A stretch of DNA of 31,194 nucleotides from DATHSY01 sp046729855 (GCA_046729855.1 JBKPHM010000103.1:1-31194), one strand, 5' to 3'. Positions 7,403-15,285 are shown, counted from the first letter of the stretch. A program made the numbers and translations. The notes: generated by a model not told the origin, from the sequence alone.

Positions 7403-8185
7403 CTAGCTTTCCGGAGGCGGTGGCGGCGGAGCGGGCCCAGTCCCGACCTCGCCCGGGACGCTCGTGACCCGGGCTCCCGCGGCTCGCGCCGCTTCCGGGC
7501 TCCCGAGCGTCCGGACCTCACCGGCCGTCTGCTCGGCGCGGCTGGACCACCGTTCGATGTACCGCCGAGCGACGGGGATGCCGCCGACGCCGAACGCGAC
7601 CAGGAGCGAGCCGGCGACGACGGCAACGAGCCCGTAGAACAGACCCGTCACGATCATCGGCGCGATCTCGAGCTGATCCAGCGCGGCGAAGATGCCGACG
7701 ATGAGGATCGCGATCCCGGCGATGCGCGCGATCCACGCGCCACCCGTCACCGCACCCAGCGCCGCGGCGACGACTTCGGTCACGACCCTGGCGATCGCTG
7801 CCGCGATGACCAGGATGATGACCGCGGCGACGACGTTGGGCAGATAGTCGAGGATCCCTTCGATGAGATCGGAGACCGGGTTCGGTCCCCAGACGCCGAA
7901 GGCGAGCTGCAGCGTGATCAGGAACACGGCCCAGAACACGATCAGCGCAAGGAGATCCGAGGCCTGCGTCCCCGCACGCTCGAACGCGGTACTGAGCGTC
8001 CCGCGCTCCACCCATCGGTCGAACCCGATCCGCTCGAGCAGCGCATCGGCCAGTCGCGAGAGGAGTTTCGCGATGAAGAACCCGACCAGCAGGATGATGA
8101 AGAATCCGAGGAGCTTGGGCGCGAACGTGACGACGTTCTGCCAAGCCTCCTCGAGGCCTTGTTCAAGGTCTATCTGACCCAACAC
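7403..8185 (-). CDS. TM-helix repeat / mechanosensitive channel-like membrane protein
   Basis: A 260-residue membrane protein with about five hydrophobic helices. The first, PKLLGFFIILLVGFFIAKLL, and the later ILDYLPNVVAAVIILVIAAA match the conserved TM-helix repeat found in small-conductance mechanosensitive channel relatives. The soluble beta domain of true MscS is absent, and the C-terminus is a hydrophilic tail ending in a run of prolines. Channel activity is therefore inference. GTG 8183-8185 has GGGAGG five bases upstream. The HAD gene follows closely. Confidence 0.8.
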   Translation of the reverse strand: MLGQIDLEQGLEEAWQNVVTFAPKLLGFFIILLVGFFIAKLLSRLADALLERIGFDRWVERGTLSTAFERAGTQASDLLALIVFWAVFLITLQLAFGVWGPNPVSDLIEGILDYLPNVVAAVIILVIAAAIARVVTEVVAAALGAVTGGAWIARIAGIAILIVGIFAALDQLEIAPMIVTGLFYGLVAVVAGSLLVAFGVGGIPVARRYIERWSSRAEQTAGEVRTLGSPEAARAAGARVTSVPGEVGTGPAPPPPPPES

Positions 8186-8227
8186 GGCAGCCTCCCTTCC
8201 GCGCACGTCGGCGATGCGGTACCCCGC

Positions 8228-8249
8228 GGAGCCGTCGACAAACGGCTCC
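8228..8249. terminator. stem-loop after the ABC operon
   Basis: GGAGCCGT and ACGGCTCC form a perfect eight-base stem with a six-base loop. It sits 22 bases beyond the stop of the ABC permease gene on the minus strand. There is no T-run, so termination would be weak or Rho-assisted. Confidence 0.4.
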
Positions 8250-8270
8250 CATGGGCTGGGGCGGTTCCGG

Positions 8271-9122
8271 CTACGCGATGTCCTGACGCTGTAGGGCGAA
8301 CATCGCAACCAGCGTCATCGCGGCGACGTACGCGATCAGGACGAGAATGGCCTGCGGGCCGCTGACGGCGTCCGTCACGCCGGGCGTACCGCCCGGTTGA
8401 TCGATCGTGGTCGCGCCGAGGGAGGCGACGAGCGACCCGGCGTTCGTTCCGGGGAGGCCCTGCTGCACGGTGTCGAGGAAGTCGAGCACGCCGGCGAAGC
8501 CCCGAACGAGGTTCTCGACGGCGAGCGCCCACACGAGCCCGAGGCCGACCGCCAGCGATGTGCTTCGGAACAGGACGCCGAGGAGCGCGCCGACCAGGCT
8601 CCACATCCCGAGGATCAGCCACCCGGCCCCAACGCCCTGAGAGAGCTCGACCGCCGATGGCCAGTTCGCCGGTCGACCTTCGGTCATGGCGATCACCCAG
8701 CTCCACAGGGCGCTGAGCGCGAACACGGCGAGGACGAGCGCGAAGACGATGGTCGTCGTCGCGAGCAGCTTGCCCCCGAGCACCGTCAGGCGGCGCGGCC
8801 GCTGCGTCACGATCGTCTTGAGCGTCCGCCAGCCGTACTCGCTGCCGGTCGCGATCCCGCCGAGGATGAGGGCAAGCGCTCCCGCGAAGACCGGGAACCC
8901 CCCGAGCGTGTTCGGCACCAGCCTCCCAGGCAGTACGTCGGCGAGAAGTTGTGCTGTGCTCTCGCCGGCCGCTGCGAACCCGCCGCCTCCTCCGCTCCGA
9001 TAGGCGGCGTACGGGATCAGGTATCCGAACACCTGCGACAGCACGAGCAGGGCGGCGGCGAGCACCCACACCGCCGGCCACCTCACGAGCTTCGACAGCT
9101 CCGCGCGATAGCTACCGTTCAT
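8271..9122 (-). CDS. ABC-2 type transporter permease
   Basis: A 283-residue membrane protein with about six hydrophobic helices. It begins MNGSYRAELSKLVRWPAVWV, the usual cytosolic start of ABC-2 permeases, and contains the family segment GSEYGWRTLKTIVTQRPRR before the second helix group. Such permeases partner a separate ATPase to export drugs, lipids or peptides. Its ATG lies inside the end of the upstream ATPase gene (11-base overlap), so the pair is almost certainly translated together. The divergent kinase locus at 10232 is a plausible regulator. Confidence 0.9.
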   Translation of the reverse strand: MNGSYRAELSKLVRWPAVWVLAAALLVLSQVFGYLIPYAAYRSGGGGGFAAAGESTAQLLADVLPGRLVPNTLGGFPVFAGALALILGGIATGSEYGWRTLKTIVTQRPRRLTVLGGKLLATTTIVFALVLAVFALSALWSWVIAMTEGRPANWPSAVELSQGVGAGWLILGMWSLVGALLGVLFRSTSLAVGLGLVWALAVENLVRGFAGVLDFLDTVQQGLPGTNAGSLVASLGATTIDQPGGTPGVTDAVSGPQAILVLIAYVAAMTLVAMFALQRQDIA

Positions 9123-10035
9123 GTGACCCGGCCTCCCCCTCGCCGATCAGCCCGAAGAACACGTCCTCCAGCGTTCGCTCCAGCGGTCGAACCTCGCTCA
9201 CCGCGACGCCGGCGAGCACGAGCTCCCGGTTGATGCGGGAGGCGTCCGCCGGGTCGGCCTTCAATCGGAGCGCACCGTCGGCCACCTCCACCCGCTCCCT
9301 TCCGAGCACCCGCTCGGCGCTCTGCCGCGCGACGTCCATGGGCGCGGCGCGCACGAGCAGGGACGACCGTCCCCGGAGCTCGTTCACGGCACCCTCCGCG
9401 ATCAGAACTCCGTGGGAGATCACGCCCACTCGGTCGCAGACCTGCTCGACCTCGGCGAGCATGTGGCTGGACAGCAGGACGGTGCGTTCGCCGGACCCGA
9501 GTCTCCTGATCAGGGCGCGCATGTCCGCCATGCCGGACGGGTCGAGACCGTTCGTCGGCTCGTCCAGGATCAAGAGCTCGGGGTCCTTGAGGAGCGCCGC
9601 CGCCATCCCGAGGCGCTGTCGCATGCCCTGTGAGTACGTCTTGTAGCGATCGCCGGCGCGCCCGAGGAGTTCGACCGTGTTGAGCGTCGGATCGATCGCG
9701 TCGTGGGGCCTGCCGGCCAGGCGCGCGATCGCGCGGAGGTTGTCGCGGCCGGATAGGTACGGGTAGAACGCCGGCTCCTCGACGATCGCCCCGACGCGCA
9801 TGAGGCTCTCGGGGTGACCGGGCGCCCTTCCCAGCACACGCGCCGAGCCCGACGTTGCGTGGATCAGCCCGAGCAGCATCCGGAGCGTGGTCGTCTTTCC
9901 GGCACCGTTCGGGCCGAGGAATCCATACACCTCCCCTCGTCGCACTGAGAGGTTCAAGCGGTCCACGGCGGCGGCATGCTTGCCGTAGACCTTCGTCAGG
10001 TCTCGCGTCTCGATGAGGTGATCGGCGCCGTTCAT
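9112..10035 (-). CDS. ABC transporter ATP-binding protein (ABC-2 exporter)
   Basis: A 307-residue ATPase of the CcmA/DrrA type. Walker A GPNGAGKTTT is near residue 42, followed by the signature YSQGMRQRLGMAAALL, Walker B LLILDEPTNGLDP and the H-loop VLLSSHML. About 80 C-terminal residues beyond the ATPase end in RTLEDVFFGLIGE, a tail common in drug and lantibiotic exporters. A GAGGAG ribosome site precedes ATG 10035. It is encoded with the permease at 8271 and faces the histidine kinase across a 196-base divergent region. Confidence 0.93.
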   Translation of the reverse strand: MNGADHLIETRDLTKVYGKHAAAVDRLNLSVRRGEVYGFLGPNGAGKTTTLRMLLGLIHATSGSARVLGRAPGHPESLMRVGAIVEEPAFYPYLSGRDNLRAIARLAGRPHDAIDPTLNTVELLGRAGDRYKTYSQGMRQRLGMAAALLKDPELLILDEPTNGLDPSGMADMRALIRRLGSGERTVLLSSHMLAEVEQVCDRVGVISHGVLIAEGAVNELRGRSSLLVRAAPMDVARQSAERVLGRERVEVADGALRLKADPADASRINRELVLAGVAVSEVRPLERTLEDVFFGLIGEGEAGSHER

Positions 10036-10180
10036 CTCGGCTCTCCTCGCGGTCCGTCGATCGTTCGTGGTTCATCTTCGCGAGACACGTGGTCGATGAC
10101 GTCGTCCGCGGAGAGGCTTTCGGCCTACGGCCGCGGGATGCGGGGGCGTGACCGCGTACTCCCGGCGTGGTACGTGCGGA

Positions 10181-10200
10181 CGCATCCGTCATCCGATGCG
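10181..10200. promoter_or_regulatory. inverted repeat in the ABC/kinase divergent region
   Basis: CGCATC and GATGCG are separated by eight bases that include a second CATCCG-like copy (CATCCGTCATCCG). The element ends 20 bases before the kinase -10 box. It is a candidate site for the response regulator encoded at 12404; this is positional inference only. Confidence 0.3.
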
Positions 10201-10219
10201 AATCGCCACACTCTGGGGC

Positions 10220-10225
10220 TAGCGT
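10220..10225 (+). promoter_or_regulatory. -10 box of a leaderless promoter
   Basis: TAGCGT is followed by six bases and the kinase ATG at 10232. No ribosome site precedes the ATG, in agreement with leaderless transcription. Confidence 0.5.
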
Positions 10226-10231
10226 GTCGTC

Positions 10232-11413
10232 ATGATCACGTCGCCGGAGACACAACCCGGGCACGTCGAGCGCCCACGCTGGTGGCGAACGTGGCAGGTG
10301 GACGTGGCGCTCGTGATCGTCGTCTGGGCGATCCAGCTCCTCGGCGTCCATGCCGCAGCCCGGGCCCAGCCCGAGCGCGAGCCGCTGGATGCGCTGGCAT
10401 ATCTCCTACTGTCGATCGGTCCGGTCGCCCTCCTCGCCCGGCGCCGGTACCCCGTCGCCGCGTACCTGGTGACGTTCGGCTCGACGATGGCGTACGTGGC
10501 GATCGGCTACGCGTTCGGCCCGATCTGGCTCGCGCTGATCATCGCGTTCTTCACCGTCGTGCTCAGCGGCCATCGTCTGGTCGGGATCGTCGGCCTGGTC
10601 GCGGGATACATCTGGTCGCTCTGGCTCCCCGCGATCATCGGCACGGAGTCGACACCGACGGCCGCAATGGCGTTGGGGCTGGCGGCATGGCTGCTCGTGC
10701 TCCTCTTCGCGGCGGAGTTCGTCCGTGTTCGCAGGGAGCGCGCGCTCGAAGCGGCCCGGATCGAAGCGGAGGAGCGGCGGCGCCGGGCTAGCGAGGAGCG
10801 GCTGCGGATCGCCCGTGAGCTCCACGACGCGCTCGGTCACCAACTCTCGCTGATCAACGTCCAGTCGGGTGTCGCCCTCCACATCAACGAGGAGCTGCCC
10901 GAACAGGCGCGGTCGGCGCTCGGGGCGATCCGTGAGGCGAGCAAGGAGGCGCTCGCCGAGCTGCGGTCGGTGCTCGACATCCTTCGCCGGGAGGACGAGC
11001 AGGCGCCGCGCTCGCCGACGCCGTCGCTCGGCCGGCTGGACGGTCTCGTGTCGCAGGCGCGCGCCGCCGGCCTGACAATCGCGACCGAGACGGTCGGGGA
11101 CGCACGACCGCTCCCGTTCGGCGTCGACGTCGCGGCGTTCCGGATCGTGCAGGAGGCGCTGACGAACGTGTCGCGCCACGCCGGGAGCGCGAAGGCGACG
11201 GTCCAGATCACGTACGGTGAACACGACCTGATCGTCCAGGTCGACGACAACGGCCGCGGCGTCACCGAGCAGGCGAAGCTGCGGGCGGGCAGCGGCATCC
11301 GCGGGATGCGCGAGCGCGCGACCGCCCTCGGCGGCGAGCTCGATGCGGGTCCGGGGCCGGACGGCGGCGGCTTCCGGGTGCGGGCACGGCTTCCGCTGGA
11401 CGGAGCGGGATGA
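10232..11413 (+). CDS. sensor histidine kinase, NarL/DesK/LiaS class
   Basis: A 393-residue membrane kinase. Residues about 20-170 hold five or six hydrophobic helices with hardly any extracellular loop, so it may sense the membrane or a partner protein. A coiled, Arg/Glu-rich linker (about 175-190) leads to the HisKA_3 motif RIARELHDALGHQLSLI with His198 as the phosphate acceptor. The ATPase domain shows FRIVQEALTNVSRHA (N-box), VDDNGRGV (G1) and GSGIRGMRERATALGG (G2). Its TGA overlaps the ATG of the first response regulator (ATGA). The divergent ABC exporter is a likely target or sensory partner, as in LiaRS or BceRS-like layouts. Confidence 0.92.
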   Translation: MITSPETQPGHVERPRWWRTWQVDVALVIVVWAIQLLGVHAAARAQPEREPLDALAYLLLSIGPVALLARRRYPVAAYLVTFGSTMAYVAIGYAFGPIWLALIIAFFTVVLSGHRLVGIVGLVAGYIWSLWLPAIIGTESTPTAAMALGLAAWLLVLLFAAEFVRVRRERALEAARIEAEERRRRASEERLRIARELHDALGHQLSLINVQSGVALHINEELPEQARSALGAIREASKEALAELRSVLDILRREDEQAPRSPTPSLGRLDGLVSQARAAGLTIATETVGDARPLPFGVDVAAFRIVQEALTNVSRHAGSAKATVQITYGEHDLIVQVDDNGRGVTEQAKLRAGSGIRGMRERATALGGELDAGPGPDGGGFRVRARLPLDGAG

Positions 11414-12366
11414 TCCGCGTCCTCCTCGCCGACGATCAGGTGCTCGTCCGGGCCGGATTCCGCGCGCTCCTCGATGCCCAGGAGGACATCGAGGTCGTCG
11501 CCGAGGCCGATGACGGCGAGGAGGCCGTCCGCCGCGCCACCGAGCTCACCCCGGACGTGATCCTCATGGACATCCGAATGCCGGGCACCGACGGCCTGGA
11601 AGCGACGAGGCGGATCGTCGAGGACGAGCGTCTGGACCGTGTCCGGGTCGTGATCCTGACGACGTTCGACGTCGACGAGTACGTCTTCGAGGCGCTGCGG
11701 GTCGGTGCGAGTGGGTTCCTCGTCAAGGACACGGATCCCCGGGACCTCGTCCGGGGCGTACGGGCCGTCGCACGAGGCGACGCGCTGCTGTCGCCGGGCG
11801 TCACCCGCCGGTTGATCTCGGCGATCACGGACCCCGCCGCGGGCCGGCCGCTGCCGCCCGGCTCGGATGCCGACCGGGTGCTGGCCACTGTGATGTTCAG
11901 CGACATCGTCTCGTCGACCGAGCGCGCCGCCGCGATCGGCGACCGACGCTGGCGAGACGTCCTCGACCGGCACGACGAGCTGATCCGCCGAGAGCTCGCA
12001 CTCCACGGGGGGCGAGAGATCAAGACGACGGGCGACGGGTTCCTTGCCCTGTTCGACGGACCAGCCCGAGCGATCCGCTGCGCCGTCGCGATCAGGGAGG
12101 CGCTGCAGGCCGAGGGCGTCGACGTCCGGATCGGACTGCACGCGGGCGAGGTGGAGCTTCGCGGAGAGGACGTCGGCGGCATCGCCGTCAACCTCGGCGC
12201 TCGCGTCGCGGCGACGGCCGCGCCCGGAGAGGTCGTGGTCTCGAGCACGGTGCGCGACCTCGTCGTCGGATCCGACATCAGGTTCGTGGACCGCGGTGAG
12301 CACGATCTGAAGGGTGTGCCCGATCGCTGGCACCTGTTCGCGATCGCGGAGACGGTGCCGACGTGA
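11410..12366 (+). CDS. response regulator with class III nucleotidyl cyclase output (REC-CHD)
   Basis: A 318-residue fusion in one continuous frame. Residues 1-120 are a NarL-type receiver with Asp8-Asp9, phosphate acceptor Asp54 in MDIRMPG, Thr in ILTTF and Lys in FLVKDT. After a short linker, residues about 158-318 form a class III adenylyl/guanylyl cyclase domain in place of the usual HTH. Its key residues are all present: metal Asp165 (FSDIVSST) and Asp209 (TGDGF), substrate-binding Lys205 and Asp254, and Asn261 with Arg265 (NLGAR). Lys plus Asp points to ATP as substrate, so phosphorylation by the adjacent kinase may control cAMP synthesis. The ATG overlaps the kinase stop codon. The receiver is about three quarters identical to that of the next gene. 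Confidence 0.92.
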   Translation: MIRVLLADDQVLVRAGFRALLDAQEDIEVVAEADDGEEAVRRATELTPDVILMDIRMPGTDGLEATRRIVEDERLDRVRVVILTTFDVDEYVFEALRVGASGFLVKDTDPRDLVRGVRAVARGDALLSPGVTRRLISAITDPAAGRPLPPGSDADRVLATVMFSDIVSSTERAAAIGDRRWRDVLDRHDELIRRELALHGGREIKTTGDGFLALFDGPARAIRCAVAIREALQAEGVDVRIGLHAGEVELRGEDVGGIAVNLGARVAATAAPGEVVVSSTVRDLVVGSDIRFVDRGEHDLKGVPDRWHLFAIAETVPT

Positions 12367-12403
12367 ACGGAGCGACGATCGGCGTCAGGGAGACGGGACC
12401 GGA

Positions 12404-13069
12404 GTGATCAGCGTCCTCCTCGCGGACGACCAGGTGCTGGTCCGCGCCGGGTTCCGTTCCCTCCTCGACTCGCAGGACGATATCGGCGTCGTGGGCGAGG
12501 CGGCCGACGGCGAGGAGGCGTTGCGGCTGGCGGCCGAGCTGAAGCCCAACGTCGTGCTGATGGACATCCGGATGCCCGGCATGGACGGGTTGACGGCCAC
12601 GCGAGCGATCGCTGCCGACGACCGCCTCTCAGACGTCCGCGTCGTCATCCTCACGACGTTCGGCGTCGACGAATACGTCTTCGAGGCGCTCCGTTCCGGC
12701 GCGAGCGGATTTCTGGTCAAGGACACAGAGCCGTCGGAGCTCCTGCACGCCGTCAGGGTGGTCGCCGCCGGAGACGCGCTGCTGTCCCCCGGCATCACCA
12801 GGCGACTGATCGAGGAATTCGCGGCGCACGCCAAGGATCCGCGATCGTTGGTGGAGCTCGATCAGCTCACCGAGCGGGAGCGCGAGGTCATGGCGCTCGT
12901 CGCCGAGGGTCTGTCGAACGATGAGATCGCAGCGAGGCTCTTCGTGAGCCCTGCGACCGCGAAGACGCACGTGAGCCGGGCGATGGTGAAGCTCCGCGCC
13001 CGCGACCGGGCCCAACTCGTCGTGATCGCCTACGAGTCGGGGTTGGTCAGGCCCGGCTGGCTCGGATAG
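12404..13069 (+). CDS. LuxR/NarL-family response regulator
   Basis: A 221-residue regulator. The receiver (1-120) has Asp8-Asp9, phosphate acceptor Asp54 and the Lys of FLVKDT. The C-terminal LuxR-type HTH (about 150-215) contains LTEREREVMALVAEGLSNDE and the recognition segment SPATAKTHVSRAMVKL. It lies 37 bases after the cyclase regulator in the same orientation, and the two receivers differ at only about 33 of 137 positions, so they look like a tandem duplication with different output domains. GTG 12404 is chosen because the receiver fold starts there and a GGGAG lies upstream. Likely targets are this locus and the divergent ABC exporter. Confidence 0.92.
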   Translation: MISVLLADDQVLVRAGFRSLLDSQDDIGVVGEAADGEEALRLAAELKPNVVLMDIRMPGMDGLTATRAIAADDRLSDVRVVILTTFGVDEYVFEALRSGASGFLVKDTEPSELLHAVRVVAAGDALLSPGITRRLIEEFAAHAKDPRSLVELDQLTEREREVMALVAEGLSNDEIAARLFVSPATAKTHVSRAMVKLRARDRAQLVVIAYESGLVRPGWLG

Positions 13070-13150
13070 CTACGCTCGGACGACTCCGTCCACCCGTATC
13101 GAGTCCCATCGTTGTACCTGCCCGCAGCTCAACATGAGACCCTTGGCGGT

Positions 13151-13315
13151 CTAGCGACCCCAGACCAGCATCCCGGCGACGAGCCCGGCGGCCAGGAGGA
13201 CGAACGCGATCACTTGTGTCCTGGTCCGAACCTCGGCGCCGCTGAACCGTAGAGCGAAGGTTACGACCCGGGCGGACACCATCGCGGTGGCAAGGATGAG
13301 AGGGATCTTCGGCAT
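13151..13315 (-). CDS. small two-helix membrane protein (54 aa), hypothetical
   Basis: A 54-codon frame starting at ATG 13313-13315 and ending at TAG. It encodes two hydrophobic segments, about residues 4-22 (PLILATAMVSARVVTFAL) and 34-52 (VIAFVLLAAGLVAGMLVW), joined by a charged turn. Third codon positions are mostly G or C. The ribosome site is poor. I do not recognise a family. It fills most of an otherwise empty 400-base gap between the regulator and the MFS gene, which favours a real gene but does not prove it. Confidence 0.45.
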   Translation of the reverse strand: MPKIPLILATAMVSARVVTFALRFSGAEVRTRTQVIAFVLLAAGLVAGMLVWGR

Positions 13316-13394
13316 CTTCGATCTTCACCCGCCTGGAATCTCGACAGAAGCGGGCGGCAACTTAACCTCCTCGGGACGGCGAAGTCCGCTCGTC

Positions 13395-13426
13395 GGGATA
13401 GTGCGCGCGGGATAGCGCGCTAAGGT
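13395..13426 (+). promoter_or_regulatory. promoter of the MFS gene with repeat elements
   Basis: GGGATAG occurs at 13395 and 13409 (a 14-base period), and the second copy runs into the ten-base palindrome TAGCGCGCTA (13413-13422). The palindrome overlaps TAAGGT (13421-13426), a good TAnnnT -10 box. A repressor site overlapping the promoter is a reasonable reading. Confidence 0.35.
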
Positions 13427-13471
13427 GGCCGTCTGGAACCCGGTCCGAAGATCCGCCAGCACATCCGTGCG

Positions 13472-14668
13472 ATGCCGCGCCAGGCGTGGATCCTGTTCGT
13501 GGGCGCGTTCGTCAACCGGCTTGGGACGTTCGTCCTGCCGTTCTTCACGCTGTACCTGACACGACAGGGGTACTCAGCGCCGCAGGCCGGCGTCGCGATC
13601 GCTTGCTATGGGGCCGGCGGCCTGGCCGCCCAAGCACTGGGCGGTGTCCTGGCGGATCGCGTAGGGCGTCGCAACGCGATCGCCATCGCCATGCTTTCAT
13701 CGGCCGCCCTCACCCTCGGGCTGTGGCAAGCGAATTCGCTCGCCCAGATCTACCCGATGATGTTCGGCGTCGCCGGGACCGCGGAGATGCATCGACCCGC
13801 CGCAGGAGCTCTCATCGCGGACCTCGTCCCCAGCGAGCAACGCGTGACCGCGTTCACGCTGTGGCGCTGGTTCGTGAACATGGGCTGGGCGACCGGGCTC
13901 GCGCTCGGCGGCTTCCTGGCCGAGCGCTCCTTCGACCTGTTGTTCATCGGGGACGCCGCGACGTCCGCAGGCTTCGGGGTCATCTCTCTGGTCGCGCTGC
14001 CCCACGGCACCCGCACTGCCCGCCACGACGAGCGGCACCTCCAGTCCGCACGTCAGGCAATCCTCGCCGACCACGGGTATCTCCTGTTCCTCGGCGCGGT
14101 GTTCGTGACCGCGATGGTGTACTCGCAGAACGTCTCGACGATGCCGCTCCACGTTCGGGACGCCGGCTACGGACCGTCGACGTACGGTGTCGTCCAGTCG
14201 CTGAACGGGCTGATCATCGTGTTCCTCGAGCTGCCCGTGATCGCGTGGACACAACGGCACGCTCGTGCGGCGATGGTGGCGCTCGGCGACGTCCTGATCG
14301 GGCTGGCGTTCATGTCCCTCCTCGTAGCGCGATCGATCCCCGCCCTCATCGCGATGGTGATCGTGTGGACGACCGGCGAGATGATCGAGTCGCCGATGAC
14401 CTCCGCGATCTCGGCCGACCGAGCGCCGGCCCACGCACGCGGTCGCTATCAGTCGGCGCTCGGGGCCATGTACGGGCTCGCTTGGATGGTCGGACCGATC
14501 GTGGGGACTGCGATCTACGCCCGGAGCGAGGCGGCGCTATGGGTTGGCTGCGGAGCCGCTGGCGTTCTCGCCGCTACCCTGGCGCTCGCGGCCGGACGCC
14601 GGCCCGCGCCGGTCGCCCACGACATCGCGGCAGCACCCATCGGACCGATCGACGCGTCCGGGACATAG
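13472..14668 (+). CDS. MFS transporter (MdtH/YfcJ-like exporter)
   Basis: A 398-residue major facilitator with about 12 hydrophobic helices. GGVLADRVGRRNAIAIAM between helices 2 and 3 is the family's motif A (G-x3-D-x2-GRR). FVNRLGTFVLPFFTLYLTRQ in helix 1 is typical of the MdtH-like drug-efflux group. Substrate unknown. ATG 13472 has no ribosome site. The frame stays open upstream to 13424, and a CTG at 13433 lies six bases after TAAGGT, so a leaderless CTG start adding 13 residues is possible. Confidence 0.9.
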   Translation: MPRQAWILFVGAFVNRLGTFVLPFFTLYLTRQGYSAPQAGVAIACYGAGGLAAQALGGVLADRVGRRNAIAIAMLSSAALTLGLWQANSLAQIYPMMFGVAGTAEMHRPAAGALIADLVPSEQRVTAFTLWRWFVNMGWATGLALGGFLAERSFDLLFIGDAATSAGFGVISLVALPHGTRTARHDERHLQSARQAILADHGYLLFLGAVFVTAMVYSQNVSTMPLHVRDAGYGPSTYGVVQSLNGLIIVFLELPVIAWTQRHARAAMVALGDVLIGLAFMSLLVARSIPALIAMVIVWTTGEMIESPMTSAISADRAPAHARGRYQSALGAMYGLAWMVGPIVGTAIYARSEAALWVGCGAAGVLAATLALAAGRRPAPVAHDIAAAPIGPIDASGT

Positions 14669-14754
14669 ATCAACCTTTTCACGTTAGCCTTCGTGCGGGT
14701 CAGACCAACCGAACCGAGTCGTCGAGAGGCTCGACGGACCGCGCAAGGTTCGAG

Positions 14755-15147
14755 CTACTCGCGATCTAGCTCGAACCAGACCTTCGTGCCGTTGCCGTCC
14801 GGTTCGACGCCCCATGATCGGGCGAGCGCATCCACGAGAAACAATCCCCAGCCGGAGGTGCGAGTATCGAAGGGCTGACGGGGCGAGGGAGGCGCGAAGG
14901 GGTCGCCTGAGTCGACCACCTCGACCCTGATCCTGTCCTCGAACGCGATCCGGAGGATGATCTCGTCATCGACGCTGGGTGACGCGTGTCGAAGTGCGTT
15001 CGAGACGAGCTCGGACGTGAGCAGCATGAGCTCACCGACGCGTTGCTGTGGAAGATCGGCAACGGCACTTCGGATCCCCGCCCGAGCCAGGGCAGGCGCA
15101 ATCGACTCGGCGGGCAGATGTAGCTCCGCCGCGGAGGGCTCGTGCAC
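14755..15147 (-). CDS. RsbW-like serine kinase / anti-sigma factor
   Basis: A 130-residue GHKL ATPase of the HATPase_c_2 class, the fold of RsbW and SpoIIAB. The N-box is LLTSELVSNALRHA (Glu46, Asn50), G1 is VEVVDSGDP and G2 is SGWGLFLVDALARSWGV. Such proteins hold a sigma factor inactive and phosphorylate STAS antagonists; a STAS gene lies at 16052. The actual sigma factor is not in the window, and many actinobacterial copies act outside sigma control, so the target is inference. GTG 15147 has GAGGA about five bases upstream. A GGGTAT box lies 40 bases upstream of the start, fitting autoregulation by a stress sigma factor. Confidence 0.85.
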   Translation of the reverse strand: MHEPSAAELHLPAESIAPALARAGIRSAVADLPQQRVGELMLLTSELVSNALRHASPSVDDEIILRIAFEDRIRVEVVDSGDPFAPPSPRQPFDTRTSGWGLFLVDALARSWGVEPDGNGTKVWFELDRE

Positions 15148-15187
15148 CCCGATCCTCTTCTCGTCCGGCCAGTACGCTGCTCGGCTT

Positions 15188-15211
15188 ATACCCGCGGGCG
15201 AGCGGCAGCAC
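15188..15211 (-). promoter_or_regulatory. candidate SigB/SigF-type stress promoter
   Basis: On the minus strand GTGC (15211-15208), a 14-base spacer and GGGTAT (15193-15188) precede the RsbW-like start by 40 bases. This is the closest match in the window to the GGGTAT form of the stress -10 box. Confidence 0.45.
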
Positions 15212-15285
15212 GCGCGATGTCCGTCTCTTCCAGGCTCCGAATGAGCTACGCCTGCGCTGCCGCTTGCTTCCCGTTAGGAGCCGAG

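Noticed and set aside
11410..12366. Cyclase regulator as an artefact of two genes joined by a frameshift
   Set aside because: The frame is continuous, both domains are complete and no internal start with a ribosome site was seen before the cyclase domain.
14720..14736. Short hairpin CGTCGAG-AGG-CTCGACG between the MFS and RsbW-like genes
   Set aside because: Three-base loop, only seven pairs and no T-run; not listed as a terminator.
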